DNA from: Basidiobolus meristosporus CBS 931.73
Lineage: Eukaryota; Basidiobolomycota; Basidiobolomycetes; Basidiobolales; Basidiobolaceae
Reading direction: 5' to 3'
NCBI GenBank assembly: GCA_002104905.1
Contig: MCFE01000891.1
Coordinates: 1 to 28,003 of the forward strand
DNA: 28,003 nt
The first letter of the stretch is position 1, and every line of letters starts with the position of its first letter. A model generated the notes under the pieces. The model saw only the letters and a program-made list of their open reading frames with translations, did not search any database and was not told the origin of the DNA. A program made the position numbers and the translations under genes. This document shows positions 8,060 to 17,067 of this stretch, piece by piece.

Positions 8060-10660
8060 TATTTATCAATTTTAGTGGGCTGTAAAATTAGCAAAATGCT
8101 GTTGTGATCCTGTCACAAGATTGTATAGATTGTCATTAATTCCAAGCTGATGGTATTGTAGCGGTCTCTTGACGTGATCTTGATGGCTGTTCTGAATTAG
8201 ATCCACCTCCAGGACCAAATAAATTCTCATAGGGTTCCAGTACTCTTCCAAATATTGCAACAGTATACATCATTGTAGAGTTGCCCCAATTTCTTTGCCT
8301 ACCAACTACTACCATAGGTATAATACTTACAGTTTGAGTCAAAAAACCTATGGCCTCCTGCTTACTAACCTTCACAAGCATGCACACCCGCTGCAACTGA
8401 CACACTTCCATATCCTTGACTTTACAGCTTTTCAATACAATACTTAGAAAGTTTTTATATATCTTTTATTGCTGGAAACATATATATCTTGCAAACAAAT
8501 GCATGGTTGCTACCACTTTTGCCATAAATACCTCTTGAATATCCGCAAAATACTTTTTTGTACCTGGCAAGTATATTTCTTTACCATGCTGGCTTCTAGT
8601 TCCCCTTATAAATATAAGCTAGTTCTTCTTGTACAAGCTCCATATTGGATGGTGTAGAAGTTGGCTTGTACCTAACAAGAATTAGTTGCTTGTTGCATCC
8701 AACCCAAATTTGCATTACTCAACTGATTACCTATATGTTGTGATTTCATAGCTTTGTAATGCCAAAGGCACAGGTGTCTCTATGTGCATATCAGTGCTCA
8801 GTACTTTCCAACTCTTCTTGGCTGGCCTCCATGTGCCAACTCATCACATCAATGATGAAGTTGAAGGTCATACTCTGAATGAGATTGGGATATGATAGTA
8901 CCTGCAAATTAACTCATCTTCCTATCTACCAACTCATCCACTCCATAGAAAACTCCCAAAGGTAAAGCAAGGTTCAGTATTCTCCACACACCAAGCAAGA
9001 TGAACTACAGAATGGATGCAGTGGTGGCAGAGATCTACATGATCAGCCTTAAGCTTGTAGATTAGCAACTCAGATCCTATCAAAACTGCTAGCATAAAAG
9101 CTGTAGATGCAGCAAGTAGGCATTGGCAATTTGCTTCTGGTTAAATACTCACTCAATGTCATTATATGGCTCCCAATGCTTCTAAAGTACTCTGGGTAGG
9201 GATTACTTCAGAAAGCCACCTGTATAAATAGTGATCCAGTGCATCCAGTCCATTCATTTGTATAGTCATATATGAGTATAAATACCAATGGGAACTTGTG
9301 AGAAATACTTTGGGTTTTATATTCTGTAATATCATGCCCACTTTTTCAAGCTTCTCTAGTACCTCAGTGTGCTCATGCAGCTTGAAATGCCTCATGTGCA
9401 ACTTAGTCATTAGTGTTGGGATATTGTTGAAGAGCAAATGCATGGCTTCTAGTGGAAAGCTTTTGCTCCAAAAGATTCCCTCTATCTGAAGTATCTCTGG
9501 TTTTTGATTATTTCCATATTCTGCATCTCCAGTTTCCAATTAATTCCATATTCTGGCCAATGCTTTATAACTTGCCAGCTTTGCTGCAATTGAATAGTGA
9601 CTTCTGTATGTACTTACTGTGGGAATATGATGTTCTTAATGCTGGTGTTTGGATAATAATAATGTGTGAGTTATGGAGTAAATCCCCTAAATCTCACACA
9701 TTTGACAGCAATAACATCCATGCAAACAAAGTTTATGTTGAAGTATTGGACTATTTGGTATCATTCAGCAGCTAAAAATTTACTTAACAATTCTAGGCTA
9801 GTCTTAGTCACTGTAGGACTCATTTTCTGCCTTAACTTCACCACTTTCTCCAGATATATGATCTTATGATTATTCCCCTATAGTCAGGATCAAATTAACA
9901 CTATTACCAAACATTATGTACTAACCCTGAAACTGTTACAGAATGCTCCTGAATATTGAGAAACCCTCCCTGCTTAGTGTTGCTGCTGTATTACTTCTAC
10001 AAAGGTATAAATACTGAGCTTCTTTATGAATAAACAACAGTTCAACTATTATCACTATTTCTTGATAAGTTCCTTATATCCAAATCACTTCTTAAATTGC
10101 AACAGTTTATCTAGCAATTGATACTGGTATCTATCTGGGTTGGATAGTAAATTAGGCCAAGATATCAGTGTAAGTACCATCTTACTTTGGCTCTAGGTAC
10201 TGTAAGATTGGTGGCAGATTTAAGTTGATAAAAATCAGTGGCCAGCAAGACTAGCTAGCAGAGTACTTCTTCAGTGAGAATCTATCAAGTGGCAAGGCAA
10301 AGACATGGTCATAGCTACCTTTATGGTAGCCCTTACTTCTTAGTGGTTTATAATGTTTGCCATCAAATATATTGCAAATACCTGTGCTTGATTGGTACTG
10401 AGTGCAGTACTTTATGGCTTCACAATATTTGTCACTCTGCACAAGCTTCTTTAAGCAGGGTATTACTGGAATACATCTGAGGTGTGAATGATGTTTTCCT
10501 CCTGTGGTAGTGGATTCCTAACAAGTTGGACACTTAGTTAAATTTCTGATGTGAGTGCCATGCTATTGCTAATACATGCCGGTATCTGGACAGTTGCAGG
10601 GTTATATATAGCCAGCTGCAGGATGGTTTTCCATTTGTACCAAGTACATTGTAGGTTGCA
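8060..10660 (-). pseudogene. Tnp2/CACTA-like transposase remnant, minus-strand arm
   Basis: This is the inverted, diverged counterpart of 4408-7800. Reading the minus strand: a Cys pair LTKCPTC near 10545; VIPCLKKLVQSDKYCEAIKYC then ICNIFDGKHYKPL near 10470-10350; YDHVFALPLDRFSLKK, the DGF block with R for G, to about 10255; a degenerate region to 10140; then, beyond the inserted LTR, the central part with MHLLFNNIPTLM (9435-9400) and, lower, the C-terminal region (8435-8136 frame: KSCKVKDMEVCQLQ). About 90 bp present in the plus arm after YLYPLLNEF are missing beside the LTR insertion. Stops and frameshifts are throughout. This arm retains more of the N-terminal part than the plus arm. Confidence 0.6.
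9736..10104 (+). mobile_element. Solo Copia LTR, 369 bp, with perfect TSD gttta
   Basis: It starts TGTTGAAG and ends TTGCAACA, flanked by gttta at 9731-9735 and 10105-10109. It is the reverse complement, over exactly the same length, of the LTR at 26098-26466, with roughly ten differences by eye (about 97% identity). A TATAAATAC box (10006-10014) and AATAAA (10029-10034) give its orientation as plus. There is no internal region, so it is a solo LTR produced by recombination. It interrupts the minus-strand transposase remnant. Confidence 0.9.
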
Positions 10661-11162
10661 TCCCACAATAATTTAGGCAAGAAGTAACATTCAATCCTCA
10701 AAGCCCCCATTATGGACATTAGTGGAAATATGCCAATTCTCTCACCACAATATTGTACTATCCACCAGTAGATGGAGCACTGAGCTCACTTGGCTCTATT
10801 AAGTATCCCTGGCATTTTCCACAGGTGTTATCTCAATCCACACTAGAATTATGATGGACTCATGCATGGTACTGTCGTGAGGGGAGATAGTCACTCAATC
10901 CATCAGTGGGCCAACTTCTTTAGAGCTGTCACTCTGCAGGCAATATCCAGAAAGCTGGGTGATCCTAAAGGCATAACAAACTCACCTGAGTCAGTTTGTG
11001 CAAGGTGACAAGCAGAGCTAGGTGCTGTAATGAACAAACTAAGTGACTAGCTTGATCCTGTTGGAACTGTACTGAATGATGAATGTTCAGATATGACTTG
11101 TGTGGCTAACCACAGTCTACAATCCTTATAATACTTCCTGTGCCATCTGCATGCTCAAACAT
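10661..11162. other. No gene recognised; flank between tnp2 remnant and Gypsy LTR
   Basis: The minus strand has short open stretches (for example 10719-10534) that may be the N-terminal end of the transposase remnant, but no family landmark was found beyond about 10660. No repeat, RNA gene or terminal inverted repeat was recognised. Confidence 0.35.
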
Positions 11163-11445
11163 TGTAGTGGGGTGACAGTGACACCCACTGACAGATGTGC
11201 TCATTCCCTTAGTTTCTACTTCCCTATATCTCTACTACACTTATTTTAGTTTTATCCCATTTGTCTTACCCAATCAGTACTATCACATAAGCCAGTTGAC
11301 TATCACACCTGCTTACCTTATTGCATAAGTTACCCCTCACTTTATGTAAGATTACTAGCTATAAGTACTTCTATATTAGGCAAGTACCCGCGCCAGTACC
11401 CATGACACATGATCAGCCCGTGTCACCATCCCTACCATTTCCATA

Positions 11446-11455
11446 CCATATATGG
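11446..11455. promoter_or_regulatory. CArG-box-like site in Gypsy 5' LTR
   Basis: CCATATATGG lies inside the 16-bp palindrome ataccatatatggtat (11443-11458). It is conserved in the right LTR (22245-22254) and also found in the 521-bp solo LTR (4851). It resembles a MADS-box (SRF/Mcm1) site. Confidence 0.35.
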
Positions 11456-11520
11456 TATCCCCATGTTACACAGGTTTCAGAATACTGATTCCTGATTGGT
11501 TGGATGTGCTGTGCCTCTTA

Positions 11521-11647
11521 GAACCTTCCGGCACCTACTTAGAACATTCTTAGGTCATCCTGATGCCATTAAGATTTCTATTGATATCCAGAACCTTCTG
11601 GAACACCATGATTAGTAATCACTTAGCCAGTAAGAAAAGTATATAAG
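11521..11647 (+). promoter_or_regulatory. Gypsy 5' LTR promoter: heat-shock-type motifs and TATA box
   Basis: GAACCTTC (11521-11528), GAACATTC (11542-11549) and a perfect three-unit GAACCTTCTGGAA (11591-11603) precede TATATAAG (11640-11647) by 37-120 bp. This is the layout of a heat-shock promoter: alternating GAA units in both orientations upstream of TATA. All motifs are preserved in the right LTR. Response to heat or other stress is inferred. Confidence 0.6.
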
Positions 11648-12060
11648 GGAGGCTCTCCCTCAACAATAAATCATCATCCCTTTTATCAATATACCGACTT
11701 GTTGATTAGTGTGATCACTGCTACCTGCTGCTACCTGAACTTCCAACCCTAGACCACAGGACACTCCCAGGAAACCGCGCTGACAGCCAACTGACCTTGG
11801 AGGCACTACTTGTGAGGAATACTCAGAGTAGGTATCTTTTATTATATTTGATTCTTTCCCAAGTTTGTTCTTGTACAGGCAAAGATACTTTTCTGTCTTT
11901 GTAACTATTGACCACAGCTGCATTCTTATCAAGTCCCTGCTGGTGGAGTTTACAGTTGTTTTGACTTTGGAAGCTTTAGTACATTGTCATCTCAAAGGAC
12001 GCTGAACCCAGCACATACTTTTGTTAAGATGCCAACTAAGTTGGGGATTGTAGCTCAATA

Positions 12061-12065
12061 GTTTT
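12061..12065. repeat. Target-site duplication of the nested Copia (left copy)
   Basis: gtttt here and at 16755-16759 flank the Copia element. The uninterrupted right Gypsy LTR has a single gtttt at the matching place (22860-22864: caatag-tttt-ccc). Confidence 0.95.
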
Positions 12066-12415
12066 TGTTGTAAGAGTCTTGGAGATATTGGAAGTGATTG
12101 GGAGAACAAGTAGATTATGTGGTTTTCACTTAATGATTTATTGAATGTAAAAGTGGTATTTATACTTTTACCTGGTCTTGGCATTACAAACACGTAGAAT
12201 AGGTTAAGGAAGGTCCCAAGAACATGTGTGCAAAGTTTGGGGCTGTTTGGACAACTTTGAGAATTTTCATGTTCTGGGTACCTGGTATTTTGGTGAAAAT
12301 ATTCTAAGTAAATCCCGACAAGGAATTTGGTCAGTATTTTCTAGGATTTGAAGGTAATGATCTAAGTGACTAAGTTAGGTGAATATTTAGGTGGAAATAC
12401 AAATTTTTTACAACA
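12066..12415 (-). repeat. Copia 3' LTR (350 bp)
   Basis: TGTTGTAAGAGTC...TTTTTTACAACA, identical by eye to 16405-16754. On the minus strand GTATAAATAC (12165-12156) is a TATA-like box. GTGGGAG immediately outside (12416-12424, minus) serves as polypurine tract. Confidence 0.95.
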
Positions 12416-12424
12416 CTCCCACTC
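12416..12424 (-). other. Copia polypurine tract
   Basis: Minus strand GAGTGGGAG directly abuts the 3' LTR, the expected site for plus-strand DNA priming. It is short and contains one T. Confidence 0.6.
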
Positions 12425-12426
12425 AG

Positions 12427-14484
12427 CTAAATGTTCATACTGACTAGTCCTAATTTTGACCTAAGATATTCAAACTTGTCTCTAGCTAATGGTTTGGTAA
12501 ATATGTCTGCAATCATTTCATCTGTAGGACAGTAAACTAATCTAACTAAGTTACTCTCTATAGCTTCACATATGAAATGATGTCTAATATCTATGTGCTT
12601 GGTTCTAGCATGAAAAGTTGGATTTCTACCTAATTGTATACATCCTTGGTTATCTTGAAATAAAGTAATAGGCGTTTTTTGACATAGGCCTAAATCTGTA
12701 AACAGCTTTCTTAACCACATTGCTTCTTTTGTAGCCTCACAGGCTGCCATATATTCTGCCTCTGTAGTAGAAAGTGCTACGGTTGGTTGCTTTCTTGAAT
12801 TCCATGAAATTGCTCCTTTACAGTAAAGAAAGGTGTATCCTGTGGTGGATCTTCTGTCTTCTAAATTTTGTCCCCAATCAGCATCAGAGTATCCCACAAG
12901 ATCCTGTTCTGAATCCTTATAAGTGTATCTTAAGCAGATATCAGCAGTTCCTTTTAGGTATCTAAAAATCCGCTTAACTGCTGCAATATGATCAGATCCA
13001 TAATTCTGATTATGTTGGCTGACAACTCCCACTGAATATGAGATATCTGGACGTGTTCCAAGCATGATATACATCAGACTGCCTACCATAGATTGATAAG
13101 GAAAGCCAGGGCTTTCAGATGGCACCAAGCTCTCTTGATTTGGTTGAGTTTTGACCAAGTTAAGGTTTGTCTCCATTGGGGTAGCTGCCGGTTTACAGTC
13201 TTCCATTTTGTACTTCTTTAGTATGTCTTGAATATACTTGGATTGGCTTAGGGTAATAGTCTGGGTACTTCTGTCTATGGAGAACTTAATCCCTAAGTAG
13301 TAACTGAGTTCTCCTAGATTGGACATCTTGAACTCCTTAGATAGGCTGGATTTAGTCTCTTCCAATGTTTCTAGGTTATTGGTGGCTATAATAAGATCAT
13401 CCACATATAGAGCTAATAGAACTGGATTTGCTCTATCTGGCTTATAGTATATACTATAGTCAGCATTACTCCTTTTGAAACTCAAAGATTCCAAATAAGA
13501 ATCTATCTTGCAATTCCAGGCTCTCGGTGATTGTTTGAGACCATATAGTGACTTTTTAAGCTTGCAGACCAAATGGGGGTTATCTTGGTCAACAAACCCA
13601 TCAGGCTGGTCCATATACACGTCCTCATCAAGTTCTCCATTCAAAAATGCAGTTTTTACATCCATTTGATGAATAAAAAACTTATATTTGGCTGCAATAG
13701 CCAATATTAATCTGATGGAATTAAACTTGGCTACTGGTGCAAAGGTCTCAGTATAGTCAAGTCCTTTTGTTTGAGAGTATCCTTTGGCTACAAGTCTTGC
13801 TTTGTATCTTTCAATTGTACCATCAGCCTTGTACTTTGTCTTGAAGATCCATCTGCATCCAATTGATTTTCGGTTGATTGGTAATTTGACTAAGTCCCAA
13901 GTTTGATTTTCCATCAGGGCCTGATATTCCTCAGTCATTGCAGATCTCCAAAACTTCGTCTGAGGGCTATTTAGGGCCTCTTTTACAGTCTGGGGTTCAT
14001 CAATATGGACTGAATAGGCATAGGCTAAGTTTGTACCCTCATTAATATAGTAACTTGGGCTATTTCTTGTCCGATTTGATCTCCGGGCATTTGATACTGG
14101 AATGATCACTTCTGGGATATTCCTGGGCACTGATTCTGGCTGAACCACGGTTGTAGAGTCCTCTGGAGTGAAAAAATTTTCATTGTTTTGCTCTGGTTCA
14201 ATCCTGACAATTGGTGGACTTGAGATCAAATTTTCGTCATCATCTGATGTCATTTTTTGTGAAAATTTTGAATTTTCATCAAACAACACATCCCTGGACT
14301 TGATCAGCTTCTTTGCTTCGGTATTGTAGAGTCTGTATGCCTTACTCTCATTGCAGTAGCCCAAAAATATGCATTTTACACTTTTTGGCTCAAATTTTGA
14401 CTGATTTCCGGCCAGTTTTTTTTGGCATATGCTGTACACCCAAATATTCTTAGATGTTCTGCACTTGGTCTGTGTCCATACCAT
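12427..14484 (-). CDS. Copia pol, downstream part: reverse transcriptase and RNase H
   Basis: The open frame holds the end of the integrase region (AGNQSKFEPKSVKCIFLGY, the GKP-type tail), a variable linker, the RVT_2 reverse transcriptase (TWDLVKLP, GCRWIFKTKY, YKARLVAKGYSQ, DVKTAFLNGELDE, SLYGLKQSPRAW, catalytic YVDDLIIA near 13405-13380), and RNase H (GYSDADWG, STTEAEYMAA, KHIDIRHHF, IADIFTKPLA). It copies the element RNA into DNA inside virus-like particles. Its nominal first Met (14484) is not the real start: the true protein enters this frame from the upstream gag-PR-IN frame at the A8 run at 14416-14423, so meaningful residues begin with the LAGNQ after the lysines. The frames overlap by about 110 bp. 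All motifs look intact, so it is probably functional if the frame change is bridged. Confidence 0.93.
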   Translation of the reverse strand: MVWTQTKCRTSKNIWVYSICQKKLAGNQSKFEPKSVKCIFLGYCNESKAYRLYNTEAKKLIKSRDVLFDENSKFSQKMTSDDDENLISSPPIVRIEPEQNNENFFTPEDSTTVVQPESVPRNIPEVIIPVSNARRSNRTRNSPSYYINEGTNLAYAYSVHIDEPQTVKEALNSPQTKFWRSAMTEEYQALMENQTWDLVKLPINRKSIGCRWIFKTKYKADGTIERYKARLVAKGYSQTKGLDYTETFAPVAKFNSIRLILAIAAKYKFFIHQMDVKTAFLNGELDEDVYMDQPDGFVDQDNPHLVCKLKKSLYGLKQSPRAWNCKIDSYLESLSFKRSNADYSIYYKPDRANPVLLALYVDDLIIATNNLETLEETKSSLSKEFKMSNLGELSYYLGIKFSIDRSTQTITLSQSKYIQDILKKYKMEDCKPAATPMETNLNLVKTQPNQESLVPSESPGFPYQSMVGSLMYIMLGTRPDISYSVGVVSQHNQNYGSDHIAAVKRIFRYLKGTADICLRYTYKDSEQDLVGYSDADWGQNLEDRRSTTGYTFLYCKGAISWNSRKQPTVALSTTEAEYMAACEATKEAMWLRKLFTDLGLCQKTPITLFQDNQGCIQLGRNPTFHARTKHIDIRHHFICEAIESNLVRLVYCPTDEMIADIFTKPLARDKFEYLRSKLGLVSMNI

Positions 14485-16400
14485 GCTTCAAATGGAGTAG
14501 AATCACAAAGTATTCTGTTATAACTCCTATTTTTAAGATATACAGCAGTGGCAACTGATTCCGCCCAAAAATCATAGGATAATTTTTGATCATGGATCAT
14601 AGATCTTGCCATATCAATTATTGATCTGTTAGCTTGTTCTGCTACTCCATTTTGCTGTGGGGAGTGTGGTACAGTAGTCTCTTGCTTTATCCCATGAATT
14701 TTGCAGAAGTGGATGAAGAGTTTTGAGGTATATTCTCCACCATTGTCAGAGCGTATTTTCTTGATTTTTTCACCAGTTTCTCTCTCCACCATGGCTTTAA
14801 ACTCCCTTAGCTTAGACAGAGCTTCTTCCTTTCTCTCCATGAAGTAGACCCATGTGTATCTTGTATAATCATCAATAAAAGTGATTAAATACTTCATCCC
14901 ACCTAAGGATAAATTTTGCATAGGTCCACACAGATCTGAGTGAATTAGATCTAATTTTTTCTTAGTTTTGATTAACCCAGAGCTCTTGAACGGTTGTCTG
15001 GCTTGTTTCCCATATATGCAGGCTTCACAGTGCTCCAAATTAGCTGGGGGATCAATTTTCACTCCAGAAATTAGCTGATCTTTGATCATTTTACGCAAAT
15101 AATCAAAATTGATGTGTCCAAATCTCCTGTGCCAAAGCATTGGTGTTTCTTCATTTAAGTTACTTATATTGGCTTCCAGATATGATGGAATATAAGTCAA
15201 CTTGTATAGGTTCTGATCTCTGATGCCCGAAGCAATATGAGCACCATTTTGATCAGTGATCCTGCATCCAGAATTGTCAAAACTGAAACTGAGTCCTTCT
15301 GCTGTGGCCTTGCTTACAGAGAGTAGGTTCTTGGCTATTTCTGGTACATAGAGTACTTCTTTAAAGGTCAGTGTATGGCTTCCTTCACTGCTTCTAAGGT
15401 TTACTTGGATAGTTCCTTCTCCCACTGCATCAAGTGTTCTATCGTCACCCATGAAAACCTTCTTAATTGGGATTTCTTGATATTGGGTAAAAAGTTCTTT
15501 TTGGTGTGTAAAGTGTTGAGAAGCTCCAGAGTCAATATACCACGTCTGAGAATCCTTGTTTGTGGTCATATTTAGTGCAGATATGAATAGTCTGTCTTCA
15601 CTTGTTGCAGCATTTCCATATTCAGGCTTCTTTTGCTGATAATCTCTCTTTTTGAAACACCGGTCTGATGTGTGTCCTTTCCTTTTGCAGTAGTTGCAAA
15701 ATAGGTTGCTGTTGCCTTTGTAGGGTCTTGGGTACCTCCTTTGTTGGTTATCATTGCTTATTAAAGCATTTTCTTCTTCCTTCTTATTGGCGCTTGATTT
15801 TCTTAATTCTTCATCCAGGAGCCTTCCATATACGTAATTTAAGGTCAAATCTTCAGTTCTGGACTCTAGGGCTGATACAAGGTCCTGAAACTTGTCTGTC
15901 AGGCTATTCAGGATGGTAACTATCACATCCTCATCAGTAGTTGGTACGCCCACAGATTCCATCTCATCTACCAGCAGGGTAATTCTGTTAATTAGATTTT
16001 TCATTTCTTCTCCTGGCAGCATCTTTGTAGTAAAGAATTTTCTTCTCAGATACATTTTCTTGGCAGCTGAACATGACTGGTAGGTGTCTTCTAATGCTTT
16101 CCAGGCATTCTTTGCCGTTTTTGCTCTTGAGCATTGAATTAGCAATTTGTCCTTGACATTAAGGCAAATGCAGTTAAAGGCACTTTGTTCTTTCTTCTGG
16201 TACTTTAAGGCTTCCTCTCCCACGTTTTTAGGAGGGCATTCTTCTCCCATGACAATATCCCAAAGGCCTCTTTCTTGCAGCAGCATCTTCATCTTCACCT
16301 TCCACACTTGGTAGTTAGATCCATCCAACTTTTCAGCAGAGGGACAAATTCCAGTAATAGCAGTAGTAGACATTGCAGAGAGTGACAGCTTGGGGCTCAT
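14376..16400 (-). CDS. Copia gag, protease and integrase
   Basis: Counting from the ATG at 16400 (MSPKLSLSAM; a second candidate start MSTTAI is at 16373), this 674-residue frame has the gag domain (LDGSNYQVWKVKM, UBN2/retrotran_gag type), a CCHC zinc knuckle CNYCKRKGHTSDRC at about residues 235-248, an aspartic protease site WYIDSGASQHF (Asp about 290), the pre-integrase HRRFGH motif, and the integrase core with Asp ~489 (HSDLCGP), Asp ~552 (SDNGGEY) and Glu ~588 (NGVAEQANR), spacing D62D35E. The frame runs open further upstream into the LTR to an ATG at 16532, but that part belongs to the LTR. It ends at a stop 40 bp past the A8 run, where the RT frame takes over. Confidence 0.93.
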   Translation of the reverse strand: MSPKLSLSAMSTTAITGICPSAEKLDGSNYQVWKVKMKMLLQERGLWDIVMGEECPPKNVGEEALKYQKKEQSAFNCICLNVKDKLLIQCSRAKTAKNAWKALEDTYQSCSAAKKMYLRRKFFTTKMLPGEEMKNLINRITLLVDEMESVGVPTTDEDVIVTILNSLTDKFQDLVSALESRTEDLTLNYVYGRLLDEELRKSSANKKEEENALISNDNQQRRYPRPYKGNSNLFCNYCKRKGHTSDRCFKKRDYQQKKPEYGNAATSEDRLFISALNMTTNKDSQTWYIDSGASQHFTHQKELFTQYQEIPIKKVFMGDDRTLDAVGEGTIQVNLRSSEGSHTLTFKEVLYVPEIAKNLLSVSKATAEGLSFSFDNSGCRITDQNGAHIASGIRDQNLYKLTYIPSYLEANISNLNEETPMLWHRRFGHINFDYLRKMIKDQLISGVKIDPPANLEHCEACIYGKQARQPFKSSGLIKTKKKLDLIHSDLCGPMQNLSLGGMKYLITFIDDYTRYTWVYFMERKEEALSKLREFKAMVERETGEKIKKIRSDNGGEYTSKLFIHFCKIHGIKQETTVPHSPQQNGVAEQANRSIIDMARSMIHDQKLSYDFWAESVATAVYLKNRSYNRILCDSTPFEAWYGHRPSAEHLRIFGCTAYAKKNWPEISQNLSQKV
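14416..14423 (-). other. A8 run with -1 slippery heptamer A AAA AAC joining the two pol frames
   Basis: On the minus strand the upstream frame reads GCC AAA AAA AAC TGG. A one-base backward slip at A-AAA-AAC gives CTG GCC GGA AAT, which is exactly the frame of the reverse transcriptase. Either a programmed -1 shift or a one-base loss (or read error) in the homopolymer would explain it. No strong downstream stem was evident by eye. Confidence 0.6.
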
Positions 16401-16404
16401 AACC
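16392..16404 (-). other. Copia primer binding site (initiator tRNA-Met anticodon arm type)
   Basis: Minus strand GGTTATGAGCCCC directly follows the 5' LTR. It is complementary to GGGCTCATAACC, the anticodon stem-loop of eukaryotic initiator tRNA-Met. Several Copia elements are known to prime with such an internal tRNA fragment. The candidate gag start ATG (16400-16398) lies inside this site. Confidence 0.7.
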
Positions 16405-16754
16405 TGTTGTAAGAGTCTTGGAGATATTGGAAGTGATTGGGAGAACAAGTAGATTATGTGGTTTTCACTTAATGATTTATTGAATGTAAAAGTGGTATTT
16501 ATACTTTTACCTGGTCTTGGCATTACAAACACGTAGAATAGGTTAAGGAAGGTCCCAAGAACATGTGTGCAAAGTTTGGGGCTGTTTGGACAACTTTGAG
16601 AATTTTCATGTTCTGGGTACCTGGTATTTTGGTGAAAATATTCTAAGTAAATCCCGACAAGGAATTTGGTCAGTATTTTCTAGGATTTGAAGGTAATGAT
16701 CTAAGTGACTAAGTTAGGTGAATATTTAGGTGGAAATACAAATTTTTTACAACA
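16405..16754 (-). repeat. Copia 5' LTR (350 bp)
   Basis: Identical by eye to 12066-12415. The TATA-like GTATAAATAC is at 16504-16495 on the minus strand, about 90 bp before the LTR end, leaving a short R-U5. It is followed outside by TSD gtttt (16755-16759). Confidence 0.95.
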
Positions 16755-16931
16755 GTTTTCCCTTGACAAGCTTGTGGCTTTATTCCCCTTCACATTAGAT
16801 TAGAGACAGAACCCAAGTATTCCTAGCAAGCTTTTGCCAGAGGTTATTGCACCCAGTGAACACCCCACACACAAAACACTTGAGAAGTGTTGGACATATC
16901 TCTCCCTTGGACCTATACACCACCACATATT

Positions 16932-16948
16932 TGGCACCCAACGTGGGG
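16932..16948 (+). other. Gypsy primer binding site (tRNA-Lys type)
   Basis: TGGCACCCAACGTGGGG begins 4 bp after the LTR end. It is complementary to a tRNA 3' end terminating in CCA and closely resembles the tRNA-Lys(1,2) primer site known from retroviruses (one base different in the stretch compared from memory). Confidence 0.65.
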
Positions 16949-17067
16949 GGTTCATACAAGCTCCCTAGGACCCAACAAGATTTACCTGAAGATTTGAGCT
17001 GTTATCCACCTATTGAAAAGAGACTACCGATATAACCAAGATTACAACACCAACCTACCTGCCCAAC

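Larger units (their letters stand above)
12066..16754 (-). mobile_element. Ty1/Copia LTR retrotransposon nested in the Gypsy LTR
   Basis: A 4689-bp element with 350-bp LTRs (12066-12415 and 16405-16754) that look identical by eye, TGTTGTAA...TTACAACA ends, perfect gtttt target duplication, a primer binding site matching the anticodon arm of initiator tRNA-Met, and PR-IN-RT-RNase H gene order on the minus strand, diagnostic of Copia. Identical LTRs mean very recent insertion. The only coding defect seen is one frame change at an A8 run in pol. It lies antisense to its Gypsy host. Confidence 0.96.
11163..16927 (+). repeat. Gypsy 5' LTR, interrupted by Copia (12066-16754)
   Basis: The LTR parts are 11163-12065 and 16760-16927; joined they match the right LTR at 21962-23032 base for base in length (1071 bp). 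Differences include cac/tac near 11182, ttag/ttat near 11212, cac/ccc near 11285, and a late one, tgttgg/tgctgg. It contains a CArG box (11446-11455), heat-shock motifs (11521-11603), TATATAAG (11640-11647) and AATAAA (11665-11670). Confidence 0.93.

Noticed and set aside
9941-9962. Five-unit heat-shock element in the 369-bp Copia LTR
   Set aside because: GAA-CTC-GAA-TTG-AAA with two-base spacers matches the pattern only with three mismatched units; too weak compared with the perfect motifs in the other LTRs.
11660-11932. 90-residue minus-strand open frame, also found at 22459-22731
   Set aside because: It is identical in both Gypsy LTRs because they are repeats, has no recognisable motif and is antisense to the element; its presence twice is not evidence of coding.
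16401-16532. N-terminal extension of Copia gag from ATG 16532
   Set aside because: These residues are encoded by the LTR upstream of the primer site and reappear, without gag, in the other LTR (12193-12066).
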